Positions 45,480 through 54,859 of a DNA stretch of 64,000 nucleotides are shown piece by piece. Source of the DNA: Nephrocerus scutellatus (Eukaryota > Arthropoda > Insecta > Diptera > Pipunculidae). Every line of letters starts with the position of its first letter. Within the stretch, counting starts at the first letter, position 1. Location of the stretch: assembly GCA_947095585.1 (NCBI GenBank), contig OX352763.1, forward strand, positions 110,959,908 through 111,023,907, in the 5' to 3' direction. The position numbers and the translations under genes are program-made. Under the pieces are notes generated by a model. The model searched no databases. It was not told the origin of the DNA and saw nothing but the letters and a program-made list of their open reading frames with translations.

Positions 45480-46855
45480 CAAATAACTCACTGTTTTCAA
45501 ACATACTACGATTTCAAACTAGAATTATTTACAAAAAAGGAGCCAGTAATAAAAATAATAATACTAACACTCCACCTCTCATCACTTAAAACAAAGAATT
45601 ACTTTTATTCAGCTGCAACTACTTCATTGGTCGTTGGACAGAAATAGGAAGGCGACTTACGAATCATCGCTCTTGCAGTCGTCGGTTAAGAGGTACACAG
45701 ATGGTACACAAAACCAAAACAAAAACCGACTGAAATAAGAAGTCCACCACCAATAATATAACAATATAACTTCCCACATGCGTCGGCAGCATATGACCCG
45801 TCTTTTCCGTACTGAAATACAAGGAACGGCAGTCAGGTAGCCACAGAGGAGATGCATTACCAGAGAGATACCATAGAGCTATAAGACGAAATATAAATAA
45901 ATGAAAACACAGGAATCCCCGCAGGGAACAACCAACAATCTAGAATCTAGACGACTTTTATTTGTGTTTATATTTTGCTTTCATCAACTACAGCCAGGAG
46001 CATCGAGCAGGATAAATACAAAAGGAGCGTAAGCCAGCAAATGTGGAAGAAGATCTTCTTGTAGAAATTCCAAAGAGTCGCCAAAACAAAATTAAAACGA
46101 GGAACGTACAGACAGAAAATGAGGCAACGGATTAGGTCACCGCAGAGCACTCCTGTTCTACTTTAACGGCATTACGTTGGCCAATTAAAGAGTTAATTAA
46201 TTGAAGCGATTTATAAGAGATGGCGAACGATTGCACGTAAATAGAGATATGAGATAGAGAGGCTGATTCTACCAAAAACACCTTCGTTCAATTAGTTTGT
46301 GCCCAATATGTCAAAATTAAAAAGTGATTATCCGTTCACTTCGAGTAATTTAATCAAGAGGAACGTGTAGTGGTTTGAGTTCAAATTTATTTTAATCGTC
46401 GATGATATAGCGTTTAAGTGAATTAATTTAGGAAACCACAGAACAGAAATAAAAGTATGTTTTATGTCTTTTCTTCTGTCACAGAGGTATACCATAAAAG
46501 CTAAAGGATCTTATGTAGTACGCGTATAAAGATTTGACCAACCTCGAACTTAACATGTTTCTCATAAACAGAGCTTAAAGTTATAGACAAAGATAGAAGA
46601 ACGACTTTACGATTACTTACTAGTGGAGTACGCGGCGATATGTACAAAAATACCTAGGCATGAGATTGGATAAAAAACGTGGAGAACTAGAGTCTTTTTC
46701 CCTATTTCCCTGCTTCGATAAATATCTGTTCTATCCTCAATACAACTCTTTAGTGTTACCGTAAAAATCCAATACCGTGAGATGACAGAGCAAGACGTGT
46801 GCAATTGTCAAAAGAATATTCAAACAATGAAATATGAAATATGACTTTAAACAAC
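45480..46855. other. No recognisable gene
   Basis: Spacer without long frames of interest or recognised repeats. Confidence 0.4.
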
Positions 46856-46857
46856 TC

Positions 46858-46968
46858 GAAGTTGACAGTTGATTATTGACAGTTGACAGGTGACAGTTGA
46901 CAGTTGGCAGTTGACAGAGTTGACAGTTGACATTTGACAATTGGTAATTGGTAATTGACAGTTGACAT
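46858..46968 (+). repeat. GTTGACA heptamer array
   Basis: About 14 near-copies of a 7-bp unit GTTGACA with variants (GTTGACAGTTGACAGGTGACAG..AATTGGTAATTG). It ends 2 bp before a perfect inverted repeat at 46971-46999. Confidence 0.9.
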
Positions 46969-46970
46969 TG

Positions 46971-46999
46971 AACGCGTAGGTGACGACGACCTACGCGTT
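46971..46999. other. Perfect 11-bp stem hairpin
   Basis: AACGCGTAGGT (46971-46981), loop GACGACG, then ACCTACGCGTT (46989-46999). The stem is perfect and GC-richer than its surroundings, and it directly caps the GTTGACA array. Confidence 0.85.
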
Positions 47000-47239
47000 G
47001 CATATCGTTGTCAAAAACTCGTCCCCAATATGAATAACCGACGGTGAGAGAAAAGCGATTGTATTATCGATGGTTTTCTCTCGATTACGGTGAATTAGCC
47101 TCAATAATTTTTATGAGGCCTTACCTGGAAGAGTATTTTGAGTGTGTTAATACGTTAGCGTTAAACTTGGCGAAACCGCGACTGAAACAATTCGAAAGTT
47201 ACTGCAAGAATCCATACTTTTCAGGTATTCTCTAGAGTC

Positions 47240-47362
47240 CGAGTTCTCAGGTGGCACAAGACCTTTCAAAGAGGGCAGTGAAAATGCGGAAAAGACGATA
47301 TTCGATCAGTAAGACCCTCTACTGATAAAAATGATCAGCAGTTGATTTAGTTTTAGCATTGG
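47240..47362 (+). mobile_element. mariner scrap
   Basis: Reads W H K T F (or F Q R G), then KCGKDDIRSVRPSTDKNDQQ, which is the mariner linker pattern WY..FK.GRE.VEDD.RSGRPST. It is truncated by the SINE that begins at about 47365. Confidence 0.6.
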
Positions 47363-47364
47363 AA

Positions 47365-47600
47365 AGCTGTATGCTCTGTGGCTCAAGCGGTTAGTGAGTT
47401 TGACTACTGAGCGGAAGGTTTAAAGTTAGAATCTCAGAATCTCTCACGGTCTCACACCTCTCTCGAATTGTTTGACAAACGTCCGAGTGTAATAACTGTC
47501 ATCTCAATTTGCTGTTCTAATATGACTTTAAATTGTATGTATGTTCCTTCTATTTGTGTGTAAAAATAAAACGAATGGTCGCAAAAAGCTTAGCGCCGGA
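47365..47600 (+). mobile_element. tRNA-derived SINE, copy 2
   Basis: A box-like TGGCTCAAGCGG at 47379-47390 and a degraded B box AAGTTAGAATC near 47423. The body has the family blocks TTGACAAACGTCCGAGTGTAA, TAAATTGTATG..TTCCTTCTATTTGTG and ACGAATGGTCGCAAAAAGC. More diverged than copies 1 and 3. It runs into a family A 3' fragment, so the boundary near 47590 is uncertain. Confidence 0.75.
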
Positions 47601-48085
47601 CGGATAGCGAAAATCTGGAGAAGCAAAGCTCTCAGCTTAAGAACCAAGCTGCAACTATTCCGCTCCAACGTAGTGCAATACTTGGAAGGTGGATACCACT
47701 ATAACACGCAAGCTGCAAACGTTCGTAAACGAATATGTAAGGTATTTTTGCCCAATTGTATCTCCAGTGACGAACTTTATCTGAGAACGTGCCAAGAACC
47801 TATAGACATTTTTGTGCGAACGAGAAAGTGGCAATGGCATACACTACGGCGAGATAACATCTCCATTGCGAAATATACCATGGAGTTGCATCAGCTCTCC
47901 CAGGCAGGCAGAACAGCCGGACGCCCTAGGGAAACATTACGCAGGACAGTCAAGGAGGAATCAAGCTATTTTGAAATTAGTTGGAGGCAGCTCAAACGTG
48001 TTGCAGAACTCTGAACAAGATGGCGTGTAAGCGTTGTTGACGCCCTATACCCTTCGAGGAGAGAAAGGATTTAAGTAAGTAAAGT
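47590..48085 (+). mobile_element. RTE-like family A 3' end
   Basis: The C-terminal region of family A: AKIWRSKALSLRTKLQLFRSNVVQYL (47608-47685), RICKVFLPNCISSDELYLRTCQEPIDIFVRTRKWQWHTLRRD, then IAKYTMELHQLSQAGRTAGRPRETLRRTVKEE. It finishes with a W..LK..A..R..W...V..L-type remnant and DLSK. The tail is AAGTAAGTAAAGTAAGTAAG, a GTAA simple repeat typical of RTE-type 3' ends. One frame of 157 codons (47541-48014) covers most of it. 5'-truncated; the same ending occurs at 54730. Confidence 0.85.
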
Positions 48086-48269
48086 AAGTAAGAAAAGTCA
48101 AGGGACAAAGCGTAGATATAAATAATCCAAAACTTTTAAGGGCAGAAAATCGGAGAAATTCTTTTGAGTCGCGTCCCATTTATTGAAATGACTAAGGAAA
48201 TGGAGGGAACACAGCTAATGTGTACACGAAATTCGTTAGACAGTACTTAATTTGAACGTGATCTCAAGA

Positions 48270-48770
48270 AAAGCGGACATTGGCCGTCTTTCCTGTTCGA
48301 AAGTTATAACTGCATGATGCCAGTGGAGAAGGCCAGGACCGGAGCCTGATTGTGGGGTTAAATGTGATGATAATTGAAGCTTGACTTCCTCTTATATAAA
48401 CGCTACACACAACTGTCAAATAATTCGGCAGAGTTGAGTGCGAATCATGTTTGATGGCATGAATGATGACTTGACTGGATGACATCGTCTCGAAATTGGG
48501 ACCAGTGGAGAGGGCCAGGACCGGAGCGTGGTTGAGAGGTTAAATATGATGATAATTGAAGCTTGACTTCCTCTAATCTGAACGCTACACATAACTGTCA
48601 AATAATTCGGCAGAGTTGAGTGCGAGTCATGTTTGATGGCATGATTGATGGCTTGACTGAATGACATCGTCTCGAAATTGGGACCAGTGGAAAAGGCCAG
48701 GACCAGAGCCTGATTGTGGGGTTAAATATGATGATCATGGTTTACGGACGATGATGTTGATGGAACTGTC
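48270..48770 (+). repeat. 182-bp tandem of family B tails
   Basis: About 2.7 units. GATGATAATTGAAGC landmarks start at 48366 and 48548, with the third (GATGATCATGG) at 48730, a period of 182. Each unit holds the family B 3' end (GACATCGTCTCGAAATTGGGACCAGTGGAGAGGGCCAGGACCGGAGC..GGTTAAATATGATGAT) plus about 90 bp of unrelated spacer (CTTGACTTCCTC..ACTGTCAAATAATTCGGCAG). A retroelement tail with its flank has therefore been amplified in tandem. Confidence 0.88.
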
Positions 48771-48841
48771 AAAAAATTCGTCAGCGTTAACTGAGAGTCA
48801 TGTTCGATGGTCTGTGGTCTGGTACTTCATGTGTCTCATAC

Positions 48842-48970
48842 AGCGCTTTCGATTTGCTGGGTACCGTAAAGGTTTGGTGTCCCATTTCGAGAGCGTTCTC
48901 GACGAAAACCAGATAACGCTGTAGAAATGGGACATCAAACATTCACTATACCCAACAAATCGAAAGCGCT
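48842..48970. other. Long hairpin (56-bp arms)
   Basis: The left arm 48842-48897 and right arm 48915-48970 are inverted copies matching at 48 of 56 positions, separated by a 17-bp loop. Both arms contain AGCGCTTTCGATTTG and GTCCCATTT. It immediately follows the 182-bp tandem. It could be a small foldback element, a replication-born palindrome, or a hairpin RNA source. Confidence 0.8.
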
Positions 48971-50190
48971 AATAAAGACATAGGGTTTAGTATATTTTTA
49001 CTACCTATTTGTGGATCGCTTAATAGAAAATCAGTTTTGCTATGCCCCCCACTCCTGATAACACTACGTTAGCACAACTTTAATTGTAGAAACTGCATGA
49101 TACCACTATTAATATGAAGTGCATCCCTTCTGTATATAAGAATATAAGTTCTTATATATAATGTATATAAGAACTTCATTCAACTGCATGCATCATTTAA
49201 AAGTTCAAAGCACATTCACCTGATTCAAGTTCCTCACGTCACAATCTGAGCCCATCATCATCAACCAGCCAAACAGTCGGGTCAAATGTTTGTCCCACTG
49301 CGCACATAATGACTTTTGCTTCACTGTCTAAAGGATAGAGTCCTCCATTATGACTCTTCACTTTTTATCTCTGTGTGTGTGCTTAAGTCACACAGCTCTT
49401 GTGTCTGTGCGCTGGCCGCCACTGTCCGTCAAAATCTTATTCCAAATGAGTGCACGGCCTTGTAGGAAATTTTAAAAACTAAGGGAAAATTTCCAGCAAT
49501 AGAATGGAGTTTTCTTCTGGATACGTAAAGCCGAGTATGATAAGAAAAAAAAACTGCATCCACAAACAAGGAGCAGCAAATTAGAAAAGATTTCCAGCTC
49601 TAACTTCCGTGAAATCTAACTATGACGAGCGCTATATACTCGTAAATACTTATGCCGTGCATAGTACGACAACAATTATTGTCTGCACACGACAAATGGA
49701 TGGATATAATGGCATGCATGTGTGTCTGGCTGTGTACGAGTTTTGCTGTCACTTGAAATGATATCCTAGCCACAGAGTCTCCTGTGAGGGCAATTGCTCT
49801 GATGACCAGCAAATGTAGCAGACAAAGATGACGCATATTTTTCCATGCCTGGAGAACCCTGAAAAGGATATGTTAGTGACGTCTGACATAATCTCCATTT
49901 CAGCGCAAATTGCTTTTGACTGGTTGTTGTCTTTTTAAACTCTGCCCATTCTATAACGCCATCATTATGGAGGGGGGACCTTTGTCTTTTAAACTGTTGT
50001 CAACACCTTGCCAAGTCTAGAAAGGAGGAAAATGAGCCATAAGTTCACGTAAGTGCACGGTTCGTAGTTTGCACAGTCTTGCTTGGGTGCCGTGTGTATG
50101 TAACAGTGCTACTTTGGTTATTTCTTGCTTTTTAAATGTTCTTCAGTTACATAAACCACCCTCTAAACAGGTTTCAAAATCATATGTTTG
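48971..50190. other. No recognisable gene
   Basis: Includes an AT-rich 13-bp inverted repeat at 49146-49176 (AAGTTCTTATATA / TATATAAGAACTT). Otherwise spacer. Confidence 0.4.
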
Positions 50191-50690
50191 TAAACAGGAT
50201 TGTTAACTCCACGCTAAGTGGATCCACCATTAGAAGAGTGATCAGAGAAACACCGCAACTAGCCGTCTTATCCCCACTTCTCTGGAACATGACATAGTAA
50301 TCAACGGATTACTGTTAGAACTAAAGATCTGATATCCCATAAATGCTGGTGACTTAACAAAGTAATGCAAGGAACTAAAGAGATAGAGAGTTAGATAGCG
50401 AGAAATAGAGAGAGGAAATAGGAGTAATCGCATATCTAGATTACATAACCATAGCTGTCTCAAGAAAAAAACCTTGGAACAATTAAGGAGGTAGAATCAA
50501 GAATGCCCCTCAATAGCTACAAAATGGACCTACAAATCTGGATTAGGATTGAACCTGTCGAAGACTGAGCTGATCATCTTTACTAGGAAATATAAAATTC
50601 CGGCAGTTGTCCCTTTTACTCTAAATGGCACCAGACTAGCGTTTACTGATAAAACTAGATTTCTGTCCATTATCTTCAACAAGTTGGCAA
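50190..50690 (+). mobile_element. LOA-like RT fragment, copy 4
   Basis: RIVNSTLSGSTIRRVIRETPQLAVLSPLLWNM (50198-50293) resembles the RGTPQGGVLSPLLWN box with QG mutated. After a diverged palm with no YADD, SGLGLNLSKTELIIFTRKYKIPAVVPFTLNGTRLAFTDKTRFLSIIFNKL (50540-50688) follows. That is the GLxxNPxKTE..FTR block after YADD. It then switches directly to a family B tail. Confidence 0.8.
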
Positions 50691-50772
50691 AACGAATAAA
50701 ATCGGCTCAAAACTGGAACCGGTGGAGACGTTTTTTGCGTCCGCGGTTGTTGAGCCAAATATGATTATGACC
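50690..50772 (+). mobile_element. RTE-like family B 3' tail
   Basis: AAAATCGGCTCAAAACTGGAACCGGTGGAGACGTTTTTTGCG..GCGGTTGTTGAGCCAAATATGATTATGA matches the end of family B. The junction with LOA-like sequence at about 50690 is clean. Confidence 0.75.
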
Positions 50773-50774
50773 TT

Positions 50775-51035
50775 GGGCAGTTAGCTCAGTTGGAAGCCAA
50801 ACATTTTGAAATGAGTATGCAAGTGCAAGTGATGCCTCTAGTGGTTAGTGCGTTGGACTTCTGAGTAGGAGGGTCGTGGTTCGAATCCCAAAAGTATTTT
50901 TCACGAATGTCTGACAAACTTCAAAGAGTAATCCAATCCGTTAGATCCAATTGTAGATCCCTTCCATTAGTGTCCAAAAACATAACACGCACAATACGAA
51001 TAGGCGCGAGAGCCAACACTGACTTTCTATGGCCG
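50775..51035 (+). mobile_element. tRNA-derived SINE, copy 3
   Basis: The main head (50833-50890) reads GCCTCTAGTGGTTAGTGCGTTGGACTTCTGAGTAGGAGGGTCGTGGTTCGAATCCC, with B box GGTTCGAATCC at 50878-50888. A second tRNA-like start, GGGCAGTTAGCTCAGTTGGAAG, lies just upstream at 50775. The body blocks AAAGTATTTTTCACGAATG, GACAAACTTC, AATTGTAGATCCCTTCCATTAGTG and ACGAATAGGCGCGAGAGCC are those of copy 1. The end is near GGCCGTAATAATA. It directly follows a family B tail. Confidence 0.85.
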
Positions 51036-51099
51036 TAATAATACCTGTACTTAATTGCGAACCCGAAGTGCGAAGCTTATAGTCAGAGGATATGAAAAT

Positions 51100-51545
51100 T
51101 TTTCAGCAAACGTGTGTACATTTGTACGGATGTTCGGATGTACGGATGTACGTTTATACGTTTATACGTTTAAACGTTTATACGTTTGTCGTGTCGTATA
51201 TTTCGGCGTCTACCAGTCAAAATTTGATGAAACTTGTTTTAAAACAATTGGTGAGCGCTTGGCTTGCGATAGCGTAATTTTTTCATTTATACGGGTTACT
51301 ACCCCTGAGAAAACTGAAAAAATAATCAATCTACGCATCGCTATCTTTTTTTTTAAGCCTTGACGTTTGCAAAGTAAAATGTGGATTTTTCAGTCTATTT
51401 CAGAAATCCCTGAAATGACTAAAAGGCCTTTCGCTTATGAATAAAAGACCTACATTTTACGTTGCATACTATTAGGCTTCTAAGATAAATTAGTCTTTAG
51501 ACTGAATTACAACTAAATATACATACACGGGTGAGTGTAGTCACT
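51100..51545 (-). repeat. Interspersed H-repeat, copy 2
   Basis: Reverse-orientation match to 3310-3662, including ACGTTTATACGTTTATACG.., CTACCAGTCAAAATTTGATG, CTACGCATCGCTATC, CGTTTGCAAAGTAAAATGTG and GACTGAATTACAACTAAATATACATACACGG. Frames across it (51055-51363) are by-products of the repeat. Confidence 0.8.
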
Positions 51546-51589
51546 CGCATAGCAGAATACATTAGCTCGTGTGATTATAGTAGTTGAAA

Positions 51590-51890
51590 GTTTTTGGTAG
51601 AAATTCGTATATCTCGGCTTCTACCAGTCAGAATTAAATGGTACAAGTTTTAAAACAATTGTGACGCGTGTAAAAAAAAATTGTTCTTTAAAAAAAAAAG
51701 TTTAAGATTTTTTTAAGAAATAAAAAATTTTCCAAAAAAATATTTTTTTGTCAGAAAAAAAAATTCTCCAAAAAAATTGTTACGAATTTTGTGAATTAAA
51801 TGGTTACTATTGGGCTTTTAAGATAATTCAGTATTTAGACTGAATTACAACTATCCATATGGCGAGCTGAGAAGCTCGCTTTACTATATG
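51590..51890 (-). repeat. H-repeat, short copy with hairpin end
   Basis: The first part (CGGCTTCTACCAGTCAGAATT, TTTTAAAACAATTG) and last part (CTTTTAAGATAATTCAGTATTTAGACTGAATTACAACTATC) match copy 2 with the middle replaced by A/T runs. It finishes with GCGAGCTGAGAAGCTCGC (51862-51879), a 7-bp stem with GAGA loop. No CTRR end as in Helitrons is present. Confidence 0.65.
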
Positions 51891-52189
51891 AAGTAAGTTT
51901 GTGGTGGCCAGGTCTTGACAAAGTCACTTACAGAAAAACTAAAAGAAGAAGAAGATGCAAAGTGCGTATTAAAATTAACTGGAACGCTACGAAAGACACC
52001 TTCACGCACCGCGGTGGTTATGCTCCACCTTCTTTCGGACGATAACTTCAGTAAGCAGACGACGACTATCAACAGTAGGTCGGTGAAAATATATTCAAAC
52101 ACGACACTCGACGATAAGAACATCGTTAAAGGAGGAGCTAACTATACTATATTTTATGCTTCAACAAAGGTTTTCCAAGGATCTCTGGA

Positions 52190-52335
52190 GGAGCGATTCT
52201 ATACCGAAAACCGAAGCTATGCAGTTTTTCTCTCACAGCTCCAAGCTAGACGGTAGAGTAGGTGTTGGAGTCCTATTTAATAGACTGAATATGAGGACTA
52301 CCCTTCGTCACCATGATTACCGCAGAAATCTACCA
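52190..52335 (+). mobile_element. RNase H-like retroelement scrap
   Basis: SHSSKLDGRVGVGVLFNRLNMRTTLRHHDYR resembles the start of a retroelement RNase H (TDGSKLDGRVGxGV.....N....LP), with TDG lost. The region before and after (51915-52611) is open in places but not recognisable. Confidence 0.45.
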
Positions 52336-52819
52336 AGCTGAGGATTAAGGAGTTCAGTTAACGAGATGAGGCAGCCTTTCAATATCCGCATAGTCTGTAT
52401 CGCTGGTCGTTTGGTGGTCGTGAGGAACTGCAGGTCGGACGAACGGTATAAATATCCAGCTGCAAGCGGAGGCAAGTGTGGGATAATTTTTAGCTCAACA
52501 GTTGTGGTTCAGGGCATAGCATCTCGCGACCTTCCGCGACATTCGCAGGAGGTTGGACCGGGAAAAATAATTTGGTGTTTCTTGCATTCGACCTTTGAAC
52601 CTCCTGCTTAGAAATCCAGCCCACTAACAACAAGAGCCTTGGCGCCAACTTTATTTCTTTTGTACTAAAAGGCGTGGTTAATATACCACCAAAGACAAGC
52701 TCTGTACTAACATTTCGAAGGGTTCAAAAATTATATGGAAGCTTACTTTGCGATTCGAAATATGTATTTCAAACTGCATGAAACCTCTCAAATAATAACA
52801 AGTAAATTTTAAAAAAAAA
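52336..52819. other. No recognisable gene
   Basis: Possible continuation of the RNase H scrap, too diverged to assign. An 81-codon frame at 52366-52611 has no known motif. Confidence 0.3.
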
Positions 52820-53215
52820 AAACTTCGTTTTTCGGGTACAAACTTTTATGCATACATCAAAACACGTCACACAGTCCTCTATTATTTGGTAATAACCGCC
52901 AAAATATCTGCTTTTGAGGTCTTTTAAAGTATTTTCTTTTTTTCACACTTCATACGCGCCACGCAACAAACGCGGGATGTCATAATTGGCCTCTGACATT
53001 TACCCGCTCACAAAATTTCAGCCCTCTAGGTCGTGCGAAAGTTGGTTTAAAAAAAACCTCAACTAACGAGAAAATTACGCGATTTTATACCATCACACGC
53101 GTTACACGCGAAACGCGCTCAGCTCTCTAGGTCGTGTGGAAGGTGGTTAAAAAGGCCCTAAAAGTAGTGTCGAAAATACAGACAAAAAGGTGTCAAGTCA
53201 AGTTAAATAAAAGTT
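52820..53215 (-). repeat. Interspersed repeat R2, copy 2
   Basis: Reverse-complement relative of 5690-6120: AAACTTCG..TACAAACTTTTATGCATACATC, CACAGTCC, CTCACAAAATTTCAGC and CTCTAGGTCGTG (53024 and again at 53125, period 101), GAAGGTGGTTA. Non-coding. Confidence 0.7.
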
Positions 53216-53739
53216 TTTAAAAAGAATATAAAAACAGTCATGTTTTTCTCTTGAAAAATTAACGTAAATTTTCATATCCTCCACTTTGCATCGCATCCTT
53301 CATAGTGCAAGCTACTTTCTTTGTGACACGACACAACCCACAATCACAGATGGCATCATCAGCATGCCCCATTTCCCAAGCACTAAATCGACCAATCTCT
53401 TATCACATCACTGACAGAAAGAAGCTGTTTTGCACACAAAGTTCATGTCATATACGAGTACCGTGTCTACCTGTAATCTGCAATCGAAATTGGGAACGAA
53501 ATTTCCGTTCCGGTAAGTCCATAAACACTGAGTAGTACAGCGCAAACGAACGAACTACTTTTCGAATTTTTAAAGGAAATAATTAATGAGTTTTCCGTGA
53601 CAAGAGAGGACAGTCCACTGAATTCTTAATTTGAAAAAAAGGTTTTGTTGCTTGTTGTTGTTTTTGTAAACGGCTAATTTCAATATTAACTCGCTCTTCA
53701 GATGATTTATTAAGAAGTCATGTTTTGTCATCGGTAGCA

Positions 53740-54730
53740 ACATGTGGAAATCATTACTTTTAAGTTAATTGGCGGTCCTGGCGGATTTTTAATATCAAAT
53801 CCAACTCAGGTCATGGTATTGCATAAGAGCTGGGCTGGGCACGATGAGCTGTTCATCGATTTTAAAAAGCCATTCGACAGCGGTAATAGGGAATTTGTAT
53901 GGCCTGCTTGGCGCAGAAGAGGGATTTCAGATTAATTTATTGCTATTATCAAGGCAACATACGATGAATCCAAATGTAATGTCCTACACAGAGGTAAATT
54001 GTCAGAGAAGATTGAAATCAAAAGTGGGGTTAGACAGGGCTGCATACTATCACCAATCTTTTTTTATTGGTGATAAGTGCTGTAATTCACGGAGCTATTT
54101 CGAACGAAAGCGGAGGTATTCAATGGACTTTACAGACACACCTTAAACAATTACGCGGACAGCGTATGCCTATTCTCTCACAAGATCATAAATTTCCATC
54201 AAATGGCAACAAGCTGGAACAAGCACAAAATGTGGGGCTGAAGATTAATTCGAGAAAATTAAAATGGATCAGCCTCGGAACTTCCTTATCAATCCAAATG
54301 AACATATCTGGACAAGCGGTAGAGAAAGTAGAAAATGTCCTATATCGTGGAAGTGTTAGAAAAACTAGACATCAGTAATTGGAAAAGCAAAGACTGTGTT
54401 CGGAAAATTATCCGAATATGGAGAAAGAACTCTATCAGTTTAAATACCAAGCTACAACTGTTTCGCTCTTACGTTAAATCCGTACTGCTGTAGGGCAGTA
54501 CATGGAATGTCATATCTGATGTAATAAGGGAGCTACCCAGTCAGTCAGAAGAGTGGGACGCCCTAAAAGTACTAGCGTAGAACAGTCGAGGAGAAAATGG
54601 CGCAACTGGGGAAGAGCTGAGCTGAGCTGAAGTACATCTCTAGGAACCGCTCGTGATGGTGCGCAGGAGTAGTGGAGGCCCTATGGCCAACGGACTTAAA
54701 AGGTACGAGGAGGTAAGTAAGTAATTAAGG
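53740..54730 (+). mobile_element. RTE-like family A: RT and 3' end
   Basis: Read through several frames: LFIDFKKPFDS..NREFVW (first catalytic-Asp block, 53850-53900), GIPDKFIAIIKATYDESKCNVLHRGKLSEKIEIKSGVRQGCILSPIFF (53920-54065), GGIQWTLQTHLKQL, then YADS at 54152-54163 (the second Asp of YADD is Ser). VCLFSHKIINFHQMA, VGLKINSRKLKWISLGTS and VEKVENVLYRGSV follow. A Cys-free C-terminal end is RVGRPKSTS.EQSRRKWRNWG, then LKRYEEVSK and the tail GTAAGTAAGTAA at about 54715-54728. The active-site change and frameshifts make it dead. Confidence 0.85.
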
Positions 54731-54859
54731 GTTTGGTTAAATTTTTCTTACCTTTGCCTTTGGCACGTTGTTTCTTTTATCTGATGCATAGATTATCATT
54801 TGTCAAATGTTATGTGTCATGTTGTTTTTTAGGAGGTTGGAAATCTTCTATAAGACTTC

